From: Actinomadura sp. DC4
GTDB taxonomy: Bacteria; Actinomycetota; Actinomycetes; Streptosporangiales; Streptosporangiaceae
Direction of reading: 5' to 3'
DNA: 52,621 nucleotides
Assembly: GCF_030406325.1 (NCBI RefSeq)
Contig: NZ_JAUEQY010000051.1
Location: 1 to 52,621 of the forward strand
Part shown: positions 44,445 through 52,621 of the stretch, piece after piece
Numbering within the stretch: position 1 is the stretch's first letter
Layout: each line of letters starts with the position of its first letter
The notes under the pieces: model-generated
The model's database searches: none
What the model was told of the DNA's origin: nothing
Seen by the model: only the letters and a program-made list of their open reading frames with translations
Program-made: the position numbers and the translations under genes

Positions 44445-45209
44445 GTGACGACGAGCGGTCGGGTGGCGCTGCGCACGCGGTCTCTGACGAAGGTGTTCCG
44501 CGGCTTCCGCGCGGTCGACTCGGTGGACCTGGAGGTTCGCGAGGGTGTCGTGCACGCGCTGGTGGGTCCCAACGGCGCGGGAAAGACCACACTGTTCAAC
44601 CTTCTGACCGGCTTCGTCTCCCCGACGTTCGGGACGATCACGGTGTTCGACGAGGACGTCACCGGCAAGCGGCCCGAGCAGATCGCGCGCTGCGGGGTGG
44701 CCAGGTCGTTCCAGATCACCAGCCTCTTCGAGAACCTGACCAGCCGCGAGCAGGTGGAACTCGCTCTCCAGGGGCTCACCGGCCAGGGGCTGCGGTTCTG
44801 GCGGTCGGAGAAGTTGCTCGGCAGGCATCGCGCCCGCGTGGACGAGCTGCTCGCGCGGGTGGGGCTGATGCCACTGGCGGACAAGCCGGTCGGACTGCTC
44901 GCCTACGGGCAGAAGCGCGCGCTGGAGCTGGCACTGGTGCTGGCGCTGGACCCGCGGGTGATGCTTCTCGACGAGCCGACGGCCGGGATGGGAATCGAGG
45001 ACGTCGACCGCACCATCGACCTGGTCCGGCGCATCGCGGCCGGACGCACCGTGGTGGTCATCGACCACAACATGCACGTGGTCGGCAGCCTGGCCGACCG
45101 GGTGACCGTGCTCCAGCAGGGCAAGGTCCTGGCGGAGGGCGCCTACGACGAGGTCCGCAACGACGACCGGGTGATCACCGCCTACCTGGGCGAGGCCGAC
45201 CATGCTTGA
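44445..45209 (+). CDS. Branched-chain-type ABC transporter ATPase (LivG-like)
   Basis: A 254-residue ABC ATPase of the HAAT (LivG) family. Walker A is GPNGAGKTT, Q-loop ARSFQITSLFENLT, signature region LLAYGQKRALELAL, Walker B VMLLDEPTAGM, H-loop VVIDHNM. The signature starts AYGQ rather than LSGGQ, a known LivG variant. GTG 44445 follows GGAAGGAAG. A five-unit run of CCCAG-like repeats (about 44410-44431) lies just upstream. It overlaps the second ATPase gene by 8 nt. Confidence 0.93.
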   Translation: MTTSGRVALRTRSLTKVFRGFRAVDSVDLEVREGVVHALVGPNGAGKTTLFNLLTGFVSPTFGTITVFDEDVTGKRPEQIARCGVARSFQITSLFENLTSREQVELALQGLTGQGLRFWRSEKLLGRHRARVDELLARVGLMPLADKPVGLLAYGQKRALELALVLALDPRVMLLDEPTAGMGIEDVDRTIDLVRRIAAGRTVVVIDHNMHVVGSLADRVTVLQQGKVLAEGAYDEVRNDDRVITAYLGEADHA

Positions 45210-45894
45210 GGTCACCGGCCTGAAGGCGTGGTACGGCGAGGCGCTGGCGCTGCACGGCGTGGACGTGAGCGTGGGAGAGGGCGAGGTCGTCTCGCTGGTC
45301 GGGCGCAACGGCGCCGGCAAGACCACCCTGGTGCGATGCCTGATCGGCCTGCACCGGCAGGTCGGCGGCACCGTGTCCTTCCTCGGCCGTGACGTCACGG
45401 GCATGCCGGCCCACCGGAGGGCCCGCGCCGGGATGGGCTGGGTCCAGGACGACCGCGGCGTCTACGCGAGCCTCACCGTGGAGGAGAACCTGCTGCTCCC
45501 GCCCAAGGTCTCCGACCGCGCATGGACGCTGGAACGGGTCTACGAGGCGTTCCCGGCGCTCGCCGAGCGCCGCAGGGCGCCGGGCACCACGCTGTCGGGT
45601 GGGGAGCAGCAGATGCTGGCCATCGCGAGAGTGCTCCGGACCGGTGCCCGTCTGCTGCTGATGGACGAACCCTCCGAGGGCCTGGCCCCGGTGGTGGTGG
45701 CCCGGATCGGGGCGATCATCCGCGAGATCAAGACGACCGGCGCCGGGGTGCTGTTGATCGAGCAGAACGTCAAGTTCGCGGCCACCGTGGCCGATCGGCA
45801 CTACCTGCTCAGCCAGGGCCACGTCGCCACGGTCCTCGACAACTCCGAGTTCCGGCGGCGCGAGGGCGAGCTCCTGGAGCACCTCGGCATCTGA
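45202..45894 (+). CDS. Branched-chain-type ABC transporter ATPase (LivF-like)
   Basis: A 230-residue ABC ATPase of the LivF family. Walker A is GRNGAGKTT, Q-loop VQDDRGVYASLTVEENL, signature LSGGEQQM, Walker B LLLMDEPSEGL, H-loop LLIEQNV. The start overlaps the LivG-like gene by 8 nt. Together the two form the heterodimeric motor of the importer. The substrate is not set by the ATPases. Confidence 0.94.
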   Translation: MLEVTGLKAWYGEALALHGVDVSVGEGEVVSLVGRNGAGKTTLVRCLIGLHRQVGGTVSFLGRDVTGMPAHRRARAGMGWVQDDRGVYASLTVEENLLLPPKVSDRAWTLERVYEAFPALAERRRAPGTTLSGGEQQMLAIARVLRTGARLLLMDEPSEGLAPVVVARIGAIIREIKTTGAGVLLIEQNVKFAATVADRHYLLSQGHVATVLDNSEFRRREGELLEHLGI

Positions 45895-45943
45895 CCGGTC
45901 GACCACACGAGGTCATGTCCGACACGACACGAGGAGAAGCACC

Positions 45944-47185
45944 ATGAAGAGAAGGCGGATTCGGGTCGGGGCCGCGGCTATGACGGGGACCCTGCTTCTC
46001 GGCGCGTGCAGTGGCGGCCCGGGGGCGTCGGGTGGTGATTTCACGGGCGGCAAGCTGGTCCTCGCGGTGCTCAACGACCAGTCCGGCGTCTACAAGGACG
46101 CGTCGGGACCGAACACCGTCAAGGCGGTCAAAATGGCGGTGGCCGACTACAAGAAGAAGTACGGCGACGCCGCGGTCGTCGACGACATCGAGGTCACCTC
46201 GGCCGACCACCAGAACAAGCCGGACGTCGCGAACACCAAGGCCCAGGAGCTGTACGAGCGTAAGGGGGCGGACGTCATCCTCGACGTGCCGACCTCGTCC
46301 GCGGCCCTGGCCGTCGCCACCCAGGCGAAGAATCATCACAAGCTGTTCATCGACGTCAGCGCGGCCACCACCGCGCTGACCGGCGCCCAGTGCAACAAAT
46401 ACACCTTCCAGTGGGCGTACGACACCTACATGCTCGCCAACGGCACCGGCACCACCATCACCAAGAACGGTGACAAGAAGTGGCAGCTCATCTATCCCGA
46501 CTACGCGTTCGGCCAGGACATGATCAAGTCCTTCACCAAGGCGATCAATGGGGCCGGCGGCACGGTGCAGGGGACCACCCCGACGCCGTTCCCGAACGAC
46601 AACTTCGCGACCTTCCTCACCAAGGCCGGCAGCACCGATCCCGACGTGATCGGCACGATGCAGGCGGGCGGTGACCTGATCAACGTGGTCAAGCAGTTCA
46701 ACGCCTCGGGGCTGAAGGAGAAGGGCATCGATCTGGCCGTCGGGCTGATGCTCATCAACGACATCCACTCCCTGGGCGTCGACCAGTTCGCGGGCACGAT
46801 GTTCACCGACGCCTGGTACTGGAACATGGACCGCGAGTCGCGTACGTGGGCGGACCGGTTCCAGCAGGAGACCGGAACCCGCCCGAGCTTCGAACAGGCC
46901 GGCAACTACTCCGCGGCAAGCCAGTACCTGGAGGCGGTCCAGAACGCCGGCACCGACCGCGCCGACGCGGTCGTCGGAAAACTCGAGGGCAAGAAGATCA
47001 ACGACGTGTTCCTGCGCAACGGCGAGATCCGCGCCAAGGACCACCTCGTCATCCACGACGCGTACCTGGCCCGGGTCAAGAAGCCGTCGCAGGTGAAAGA
47101 GGACTGGGACTACGAGGACATCGTGACCACGATCCCCGCGGAGAAGGCATTCCCTCCCGTCGGGGAGTTCGGCTGCTCGATGTGA
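45944..47185 (+). CDS. ABC transporter substrate-binding lipoprotein
   Basis: A 413-residue Leu/Ile/Val-binding-type (periplasmic binding protein family I) lipoprotein. The signal peptide ends in lipobox LLLGACSGG (Cys about residue 22), so it is anchored outside the membrane. The mature part shows LVLAVLNDQSGVYKDASGPN, a type I binding-protein opening, and GADVILDVPTSSAALAVATQ. Homologues next to esterase or aromatic genes often bind aromatic acids rather than amino acids; ligand inferred only from context. The ATG follows CGAGGAG. A hairpin lies directly after the stop. Confidence 0.9.
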   Translation: MKRRRIRVGAAAMTGTLLLGACSGGPGASGGDFTGGKLVLAVLNDQSGVYKDASGPNTVKAVKMAVADYKKKYGDAAVVDDIEVTSADHQNKPDVANTKAQELYERKGADVILDVPTSSAALAVATQAKNHHKLFIDVSAATTALTGAQCNKYTFQWAYDTYMLANGTGTTITKNGDKKWQLIYPDYAFGQDMIKSFTKAINGAGGTVQGTTPTPFPNDNFATFLTKAGSTDPDVIGTMQAGGDLINVVKQFNASGLKEKGIDLAVGLMLINDIHSLGVDQFAGTMFTDAWYWNMDRESRTWADRFQQETGTRPSFEQAGNYSAASQYLEAVQNAGTDRADAVVGKLEGKKINDVFLRNGEIRAKDHLVIHDAYLARVKKPSQVKEDWDYEDIVTTIPAEKAFPPVGEFGCSM

Positions 47186-47207
47186 GCGGGCGGTCCGGTC
47201 GCGTAGG

Positions 47208-47231
47208 CCCCGGGCGCCCCACGGCCCGGGG
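47208..47231 (+). terminator. Attenuating hairpin between binding-protein and permease genes
   Basis: CCCCGGGC (47208-47215) pairs perfectly with GCCCGGGG (47224-47231), 8-nt loop, all G-C pairs. It lies 22 nt after the binding-protein stop and 21 nt before the permease start. Such hairpins often raise binding-protein mRNA over permease mRNA; no U-tract is present. Confidence 0.45.
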
Positions 47232-47252
47232 GCGGCCCCGGGAAAGGAACCC

Positions 47253-48125
47253 ATGAACGCAGTCCTGCAGTACGCCGTACAGGGCCTGGCGGCCGGCAGC
47301 TTCTACGCGCTGGCCGCCCTCGGACTGGCGATCATCTTCGGCGTCCTGGGCGTGGTGAACTTCGCCCACGGCGCGTTCTACATGCTCGGCGCGGTCGCCA
47401 CGGCCGTCCTGCTCGACACCCTCGGCCTCACGCTGTGGTGGTCGCTGCTGGTGGTGCCGGTGCTGATGTTCGTCTTCGGCGTCGTGGTGGAGCGGTTGCT
47501 CGTGCGGTGGCTGCTCCGGCTCGACCCGCTCTACAACTTCCTGCTCACGTTCGGCCTCACGCTCGTCCTCGTCGAGCTGGTCAAGCAGAAGTACGGCGTC
47601 TCGGGGCTGCCGTACCGGCCTCCGGACCTGCTCCAGGGACGCGCCGACCTGGCCGGCGTCGTGCTGCCGCGCTACCAGCTGTTCGTCTTCCTGTTCTCGG
47701 TGGCGATCTGCGTGCTCGTCTGGCTGCTGATGACGCGGACCAGGGTCGGCATGATCGTCCGGGCGTCGACCGAGAAGCCCGAGCTCGCCCGTGCCCTCGG
47801 CATCAACGTGGGCCGCTGGGTGACCCCGGTCTTCGGCTTCGGCGTCGCGCTCGCCGGCCTGGCCGGCGTGCTCGCCGCACCGTTCCGCGCCATCACGGCA
47901 GACATGGGCAACAACTTCGTGATCATCCTGTTCGCGGTGGTGGTCATCGGGGGGCTCGGTTCGATCGTCGGCGCCGTGGTCGCCGGTTTCGTGGTGGGGC
48001 TGGTGGAGGCGTTCGGCCAGGCCTACGCTCCGATGTTCGCCCAGATCCTGATCTTCGTCCTGATGGCCCTGATCATCCTGGTCCGCCCGGCCGGGCTGTT
48101 CGGACGCGAGGAGGCGGCGGGATGA
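47253..48125 (+). CDS. Branched-chain-type ABC transporter permease (LivH-like)
   Basis: A 290-residue integral membrane protein with about eight helices. The LivH pattern GLAAGSFYALAALGLAIIFG, VLGVVNFAHGAFYMLGAV and FAVVVIGGLGSIVGAVVAGF is clear. The ATG follows GGGAAAGGA. It is coupled to the LivM-like gene by a 4-nt overlap. Confidence 0.95.
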   Translation: MNAVLQYAVQGLAAGSFYALAALGLAIIFGVLGVVNFAHGAFYMLGAVATAVLLDTLGLTLWWSLLVVPVLMFVFGVVVERLLVRWLLRLDPLYNFLLTFGLTLVLVELVKQKYGVSGLPYRPPDLLQGRADLAGVVLPRYQLFVFLFSVAICVLVWLLMTRTRVGMIVRASTEKPELARALGINVGRWVTPVFGFGVALAGLAGVLAAPFRAITADMGNNFVIILFAVVVIGGLGSIVGAVVAGFVVGLVEAFGQAYAPMFAQILIFVLMALIILVRPAGLFGREEAAG

Positions 48126-49126
48126 CCCAGTCCGTGGTTCCCGAGGCGTCGGTCACCGAGGCGCACGCCGCCATCGTGGGAGGCCGCTCGAGGTCGCGAT
48201 GGGCACTGCTGGCCGCCGGCCTGGTGGCGGCGCTGGCGCTGCCGTGGATGATCTATCCGCCGGTGGCGATGGACATCGTGGCGATGGCGCTGTTCGCGAT
48301 CGCGCTGGACATCCTGCTCGGCTACACGGGCCTGCTGTCCTTCGGGCACGCGGCGTTCTGGGGCAGCTCGGCGTACGTGACGGGCTTGATCGCGACGCAC
48401 TTCGGTGTGCCGTTCCCCCTGGCCGTCGTCGGCGGCGCACTGTTCGCGATGATCCTCGCCCTTCCCATCGGGTATCTGTCGGTGCGCCGGTCGGGGATCT
48501 ACTTCGCGATGGTCACCCTCGCCTTCGCGCAGATGGTCTACTTCGTCGGCTACCAGTGGAGCGACCTGACCGGCGGCGAGAACGGGCTGCAGGGCGTGCC
48601 CCGGAGGTTCTTCGGCATCGAGCCGGTGGAGACCGAGTCGTTCTACTTCTACTACGCGGCTCTGCCGATCCTGCTGCTCGGCATGTGGGCCGCCTGGCGG
48701 ATCGTGCACTCGCCGTTCGGGCGAGTCTTGGTGGCGATCCGCGACAACACCCCGCGAGCGCGGGCGCTGGGCTACGACGTGGAGAAGTACAAGGTGATCG
48801 CCTTCGTGCTCTCCGCCGGACTGACCGGCCTGGCCGGAGGTGTCTTCGCGATCAGTCACGGCTTCGTCGCACTGACCGAGCTCCATTGGACCACCTCCGG
48901 CGAGGTCGTGCTGATCGCGCTGCTGGGCGGCATCGGTACGCTCTGGGGCGGAATCCTGGGTGCGTTCCTGGTCGTCATGCTCGCCGACTATCTCGCCTCG
49001 TCCGGCTTCGACGGCATCGACCTGGTGACCGGCGCGGTCTTCGTCCTCGTGGTGCTGCTCTTCCGCCGCGGGATGTGGGGCACCGTGCATCATCAGTGGC
49101 TGGCCTGGCGGCGGCGCCGGACGTGA
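48122..49126 (+). CDS. Branched-chain-type ABC transporter permease (LivM-like)
   Basis: A 334-residue integral membrane protein with about ten helices and LivM landmarks: ILLGYTGLLSFGHAAFWGSS, IYFAMVTLAFAQMVYF and LLGGIGTLWGGILGAFLVV. Its start overlaps the LivH-like stop (ATGA). It completes a five-gene importer (two ATPases, binding protein, two permeases) transcribed with, or just after, the esterase gene. Confidence 0.95.
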   Translation: MTQSVVPEASVTEAHAAIVGGRSRSRWALLAAGLVAALALPWMIYPPVAMDIVAMALFAIALDILLGYTGLLSFGHAAFWGSSAYVTGLIATHFGVPFPLAVVGGALFAMILALPIGYLSVRRSGIYFAMVTLAFAQMVYFVGYQWSDLTGGENGLQGVPRRFFGIEPVETESFYFYYAALPILLLGMWAAWRIVHSPFGRVLVAIRDNTPRARALGYDVEKYKVIAFVLSAGLTGLAGGVFAISHGFVALTELHWTTSGEVVLIALLGGIGTLWGGILGAFLVVMLADYLASSGFDGIDLVTGAVFVLVVLLFRRGMWGTVHHQWLAWRRRRT

Positions 49127-49213
49127 GGCGCAGCACGGAATTCCGGAGTTCGGCGAACCTCAAGTGCGCGGACTAGACTTTGCGCTACACCACGCCAGGA
49201 CGGGGGCCTGTCG

Positions 49214-49891
49214 GTGACTTCGCGAATACTCGAGACCAAGTACCGGATATCGGAAACGGCGATGGCCTTGTTTCTCAAGGAGGGGTACGAAAACGTTACC
49301 GTCGAAGCCGTTGCGGAGGCATCGCGCGTGTCCCGCCGCACCGTTTTCCGGCACTTCGAGAGCAAGGACGAACTCGCGTTTCCGGACCACACCGAACGCA
49401 TAGGGCTCGTCCAGCGCTGTCTCGTCGAGTCCGTTCCCGGTACGGACCCGGTGGAGGCCGTCATCGCGGCCACGGAGGAGTCGCTGCGCGATTTCCTCAG
49501 CCGCCCGGAGCTCGTCCTCCGGAGGTACAAACTGACGCGTGTCGTTCCCGAGCTTCGGAAACGAGAGGTCATCGAACACGAACGATACGTGACGCTCACC
49601 CGGTCGTTCCTGCGTGATCACCTCCCACCGGACACCCCGCCCTTCCAGTCGATGGCCCTCGCGGCCCTCGTCGACGCGATCCACCGATCCGCTCTCGGAG
49701 ACTGGGCACGCAGCGGCGGCGCGACCGACGCCATCGCCGAGTTGGGGGCGGGCATGGAATGGGTCCGCCGCCTCATGGTCCACCAATCGACCTTTTCCAC
49801 CACGCCGCTCCTTCTCGCGGTGATTCCCGACGCGCCGCAGACCCGCCGCGTTCTCAGCTCATTGAGGGACACGGCAGAGGAACTGCTCTAA
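49214..49891 (+). CDS. TetR-family transcription regulator
   Basis: A 225-residue protein. The N-terminal HTH has ISETAMALFLKEGYENVTVE and the recognition helix region RVSRRTVFRHFESKDELAF. A divergent helical ligand-binding domain follows (about 70-225). GTG 49214 is used; the ribosome site is weak. It lies 87 nt downstream of the LivM-like gene on the same strand and is a good candidate to control the esterase-transporter unit, perhaps through the repeats at 42450 and 42662. That link is inferred. Confidence 0.9.
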   Translation: MTSRILETKYRISETAMALFLKEGYENVTVEAVAEASRVSRRTVFRHFESKDELAFPDHTERIGLVQRCLVESVPGTDPVEAVIAATEESLRDFLSRPELVLRRYKLTRVVPELRKREVIEHERYVTLTRSFLRDHLPPDTPPFQSMALAALVDAIHRSALGDWARSGGATDAIAELGAGMEWVRRLMVHQSTFSTTPLLLAVIPDAPQTRRVLSSLRDTAEELL

Positions 49892-49998
49892 ATGGCCTCC
49901 CTTTTCGCGGTCGCCGACAATGGGATTCCCTTCGTTCCCCGGACATCAGGAGGGCGGCGCCGGCTCGATTCCGGCGCGCGATGCCGGCGGGCGTCGGC

Positions 49999-50004
49999 GA
50001 TACT
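49999..50004 (+). promoter_or_regulatory. Candidate -10 element for a leaderless AraC transcript
   Basis: GATACT at about 49999-50004 lies 6 nt before GTG 50011, the spacing expected when transcription starts at the first base of the start codon. There is no ribosome site before either possible start of the gene. Confidence 0.4.
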
Positions 50005-50010
50005 GTGCGC

Positions 50011-50850
50011 GTGGAGTACGTGTCCAGAGTGCCGCGACCGCCGCTGGACGGGCTGATCGACGACCTTTACTACCTGGAGGGTGCGTCGCCGTACGCCCGG
50101 CTGACGCTGCCGCCGATGCCGGCGGCGCTGCTCATCCTCAACCTCGGGGCGCCGTTCCGCATCCGCGCCGGCACCGACATCGAGACGGCCGAGTACGCCG
50201 ACGGCTGCGTGGTCACCACGCCCACCCGCGCGTTGGAGTTCGGCTACCCGCTCCGGACCAGGTCCGTCGGCGCGCACGTCAAGCCGTGGGGGCTGGCGCC
50301 GTTCCTGCCGATGCCCGCGGCCGAGCTGTGCGACCGGCCGGTGACGATGGAGCAGGTCTGGGGCCGGCCCGCCGTCGCCGAGCTGCGGGACCGGCTGGCC
50401 ACGGCGGACGGACCGTACGAGATGCTGACGCTGCTCGAGGAGGAGCTGATGCGACGGCTGTGCGAGACCGCCGGCCTGGGGCTGGTCCGCCATACGAGCA
50501 GCGTCATCGCGGCGACCGGCGGGGCGGCGGCGATCGGCGACCTGAGCGTGGCGGCCGGTGTCAGCAGTACTCATCTGGCACAGCGGTTCAAGGAACTCAT
50601 CGGCGTCACGCCGAAGCGGCTGGCCCGCACCCACCGCTTCGCCGCCACCGTGCTCACGATCGACCCCGCCGGACCGGTCGACTGGGGCGAGCTCGCCGGT
50701 CGCGCGGGCTACTTCGACCAGGCCCACTTCGGCCACGAGTTCCGGGCGTTCACCGGGCTCACGCCGACCCGGTACGTCGAGGTCCGGCGGCGGTTCCTGC
50801 GCGAACATCCCGGCCACGCGCTGGACGGCTGGCCGCTGCCGGCCGATTGA
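50011..50850 (+). CDS. AraC-family transcription regulator
   Basis: A 279-residue protein. The N-terminal effector/cupin-like domain (about 1-130; LPPMPAALLILNLGAPFRIR, SVGAHVKPWGLAPFLPMPAA) is of the DUF6597/AraC-ligand type. A C-terminal pair of HTH motifs follows (about 170-265; IGDLSVAAGVSSTHLAQRFK and WGELAGRAGYFDQAHFGHEF, ending FTGLTPTRYVEVRRRFL). GTG 50011 is favoured by the -10-like GATACT just upstream; ATG 49981 is an in-frame alternative. It lies 65 nt upstream of a DHFR-like reductase gene on the same strand, a frequent pairing in actinomycetes. Confidence 0.9.
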   Translation: MEYVSRVPRPPLDGLIDDLYYLEGASPYARLTLPPMPAALLILNLGAPFRIRAGTDIETAEYADGCVVTTPTRALEFGYPLRTRSVGAHVKPWGLAPFLPMPAAELCDRPVTMEQVWGRPAVAELRDRLATADGPYEMLTLLEEELMRRLCETAGLGLVRHTSSVIAATGGAAAIGDLSVAAGVSSTHLAQRFKELIGVTPKRLARTHRFAATVLTIDPAGPVDWGELAGRAGYFDQAHFGHEFRAFTGLTPTRYVEVRRRFLREHPGHALDGWPLPAD

Positions 50851-50915
50851 TTTCTTACAAGAGCGCCGGCTCACGACAGGCTAATTTGGGGCACCCCAGA
50901 GCAGAGGAGAGCCCC

Positions 50916-51497
50916 GTGGGCAAGGTGGTCATGTACAGCTCGGTGTCGGTGGACGGCTTCGTCGCGGACGAGAACGACCAGCCCGGACCGCTGTTCGACT
51001 GGTTGTCCAGCGGTGATGTCCCGTTGGACGAGAGCGGCGTGGTGACGGTGTCGCAGACGTCCTACGACTACACCCGGCCGTACTGGGACCAGATCGGGGT
51101 CACGATCGTCGGCCGCCACGTCTTCGACATGACGGACGGCTGGGACGGGAAGCCTCCGAGCGGGATCGACCACGTGGTCGTCGTGACGCACCGGCCGGCG
51201 CCCGAGGGCTGGGACCCCGAGGCGCCGTTTCACTTCGTCGACGGCGTCGAGGCGGCCACGGCCAAGGCGCAGGAGCTCGCGGGCGACCGCACGGTCGAGG
51301 TCGCCGCCGGCGACGTCGGTGGGCAGGTGCTCGCCGCGGGCCTGATCGACGAGGTGCGCATGGACGTCGTACCCGTGGTGTTCGGGTCCGGCAAGCGCTA
51401 CTTCGGGTCGGTCGAAGCGCAGCACCTGCTGGAGGATCCTGACGTGGTGATTCAGGGCAACCGGGTGCTTCACCTGCGCTATCGGGTGCGCCGTTGA
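50916..51497 (+). CDS. Dihydrofolate-reductase-like (RibD C-terminal) family protein
   Basis: A 193-residue protein of the DHFR/RibD-C fold. The opening KVVMYSSVSVDGFVADENDQ, a central IVGRHVFDMTDGWDG and VEVAAGDVGGQVLAAGLIDE, then VRMDVVPVVFGSGKRYFG are characteristic. It probably uses NADPH to reduce an unknown small molecule; it is not the housekeeping DHFR (too divergent at the folate site). GTG 50916 follows AGAGGAGAG. It is co-directional with the AraC gene and convergent with the methyltransferase gene. Confidence 0.9.
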   Translation: MGKVVMYSSVSVDGFVADENDQPGPLFDWLSSGDVPLDESGVVTVSQTSYDYTRPYWDQIGVTIVGRHVFDMTDGWDGKPPSGIDHVVVVTHRPAPEGWDPEAPFHFVDGVEAATAKAQELAGDRTVEVAAGDVGGQVLAAGLIDEVRMDVVPVVFGSGKRYFGSVEAQHLLEDPDVVIQGNRVLHLRYRVRR

Positions 51498-51577
51498 CCG
51501 ATCTGAGCGGGGTAGGCGCAGAAGTCCGCGACGTGCTCATCGACCGAACAGGGAGCCCGGCGGCTTTTGAAGCGTTG

Positions 51578-52327
51578 TCAGACACGCCGGCGACGTGGGA
51601 TCAGCGCGGGCACGCGGGCCCGGTACGCGGTGTAGGCGTCGCCCAGGCCGTGGACCAGGTCGTGTTCCTCGAACGCGATGCCGACCAGGATGTAACCGGT
51701 CGAGGCGGCAGCCAGGAGCAGGTGCCCGGCCGTCATCGTAGGCGTCGCCCAGAAGACGACGAGGAACGCGGCCATCAGAGGGTGCCGGATGTGCCCGTAC
51801 GGGCCGCGCTCGACGAACGGGGGAGGGCTGTACGTGACGCGCCGCGCGTGCAGCCAGGCCTGCCGTAGCCCGAACAGGTCGAAGTGGCTGACCAGGAAGG
51901 TGGAGCCGACGACCGCGATCAGGCCGGCCACGTACACGGCCCAGACCACGTCGGCGCCCGGCCCCGACAGGCTCCAGACGGTCCCCCTGATCGGCCGCCA
52001 CGCCCAGAACAGCAGCGCCAGCAGCAGGCTCGCGGCCAGGACGAACGTCGCCCGCTCGGCGGGTTTCGGCACGATGCGCGTCCAGCGGCGCTTGAACCAC
52101 GGACGGGCCATCACGGTGTGCTGAACCGCGAACGACAGCAGCAGGAGCAGGTCGACGGCGACAGCGGCCGGCACGGCGGCGTGCGGTCCCTGGTCGATGC
52201 CCTTGGGCACGCCACGACTGGCGAAGAAACCCGCCGCGTAGCCGAGCACGGCGAGGAAGAACAGGTAGACGGCGACCGCGTACACCAGGATGGCCAGAGG
52301 GCGAGACGATCGCGTGCCGTGTGACAT
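51578..52327 (-). CDS. mddA: Methanethiol S-methyltransferase-like membrane protein (MddA/NnrU family)
   Basis: A 249-residue protein with about six membrane helices. The PEMT/NnrU-type block is RVTYSPPPFVERGPYGHIRH followed by PLMAAFLVVFWATPTMTAGH, and the ending is FEEHDLVHGLGDAYTAYRAR. SFAVQHTVMARPWFKRRWTR is typical of this family. MddA methylates methanethiol to dimethyl sulfide with S-adenosylmethionine. The match of the C-terminal half is good, but related NnrU-like proteins have other roles. ATG 52327 is the only reasonable start; the gap to the redox-type genes on its left (51498-51577) holds nothing recognisable. Confidence 0.8.
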   Translation of the reverse strand: MSHGTRSSRPLAILVYAVAVYLFFLAVLGYAAGFFASRGVPKGIDQGPHAAVPAAVAVDLLLLLSFAVQHTVMARPWFKRRWTRIVPKPAERATFVLAASLLLALLFWAWRPIRGTVWSLSGPGADVVWAVYVAGLIAVVGSTFLVSHFDLFGLRQAWLHARRVTYSPPPFVERGPYGHIRHPLMAAFLVVFWATPTMTAGHLLLAAASTGYILVGIAFEEHDLVHGLGDAYTAYRARVPALIPRRRRV

Positions 52328-52456
52328 GCCTGAACGCTAATCTCGCCCGGCTCAGGGCGGCCATCGGGTGAACGACCGATGTTTCCCCGGCCGCGCACCG
52401 TCATGAGCGCGGATGCCGGTCCCGCCTCAGTAGATCAACGGATCAGCCTGAGGTGT

Positions 52457-52621
<165 letters not shown>

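Overview
The window is 52.6 kb of very GC-rich DNA with GTG starts, many 4-bp ATGA/GTGA gene overlaps and actinobacterial protein families. It looks like the chromosome of a filamentous actinomycete. The gene set and style would fit the Streptosporangiales/Thermomonosporaceae, but that placement is an inference. The last 165 bases are almost pure G and look like a sequencing or assembly artefact at a contig end.

Region 1 (about 1-31.9 kb) is a dormancy/hypoxia island resembling the mycobacterial DosR regulon. It holds a 5'-truncated DevS/DosS-type GAF histidine kinase, a DoxX-like membrane protein, a second GAF histidine kinase, an Acg-type nitroreductase, a complete cydABDC cluster (cytochrome bd oxidase plus its assembly exporter), two CBS-BON proteins, an Rv1733c-like membrane protein, a PNPOx-like flavin protein and two CtpF-like P-type ATPases. 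It also holds a GNAT/ADP-forming acyl-CoA synthetase fusion (Pat type), GAPDH and PPDK in one operon, a zinc alcohol dehydrogenase and four tandem universal stress proteins. A short palindrome, GGGACCTTCGGCCC or its reverse complement GGGCCGAAGGTCCC, occurs in up to 13 perfect or variant copies. Nearly all lie in the intergenic gap just upstream of these genes. It resembles a DosR/DevR box and probably unites the island as one regulon. No response regulator is encoded in this region of the window; it may lie just upstream of base 1.

Region 2 (about 31.9-36.5 kb) is a patchwork of small regulatory or membrane genes (DUF2089, a SHOCT-like protein, a DUF1707 protein, MerR plus YnfA) mixed with gene debris: a cation-diffusion-facilitator remnant, a decayed drug-type ABC transporter and a methylmalonyl-CoA mutase small-subunit remnant. 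Similar debris in region 1 includes an MgtA-type ATPase joined to an IS630-type transposase tail, an FtsH N-terminal remnant and USP tails.

Region 3 (about 36.5-42.4 kb) is an OmpR/EnvZ-type two-component system divergent from a six-gene redox operon: a DUF2231 membrane protein, a small Pro-rich membrane protein, an ApbE flavin transferase, a ferric-reductase-like membrane protein, a NuoF-like flavoprotein and a three-cysteine ferredoxin. This looks like a membrane electron-transfer module fed by NADH or ferredoxin, but it has no obvious flavinylated acceptor protein.

Region 4 (about 42.4-49.9 kb) has a secreted tannase/feruloyl-esterase-like hydrolase followed by a complete Liv-type ABC importer (two ATPases, lipoprotein binding protein, two permeases) and a TetR regulator. 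This suggests extracellular ester cleavage coupled to uptake of the released acid. Region 5 (50-52.3 kb) holds an AraC regulator, a DHFR-like reductase and an MddA-like methyltransferase.
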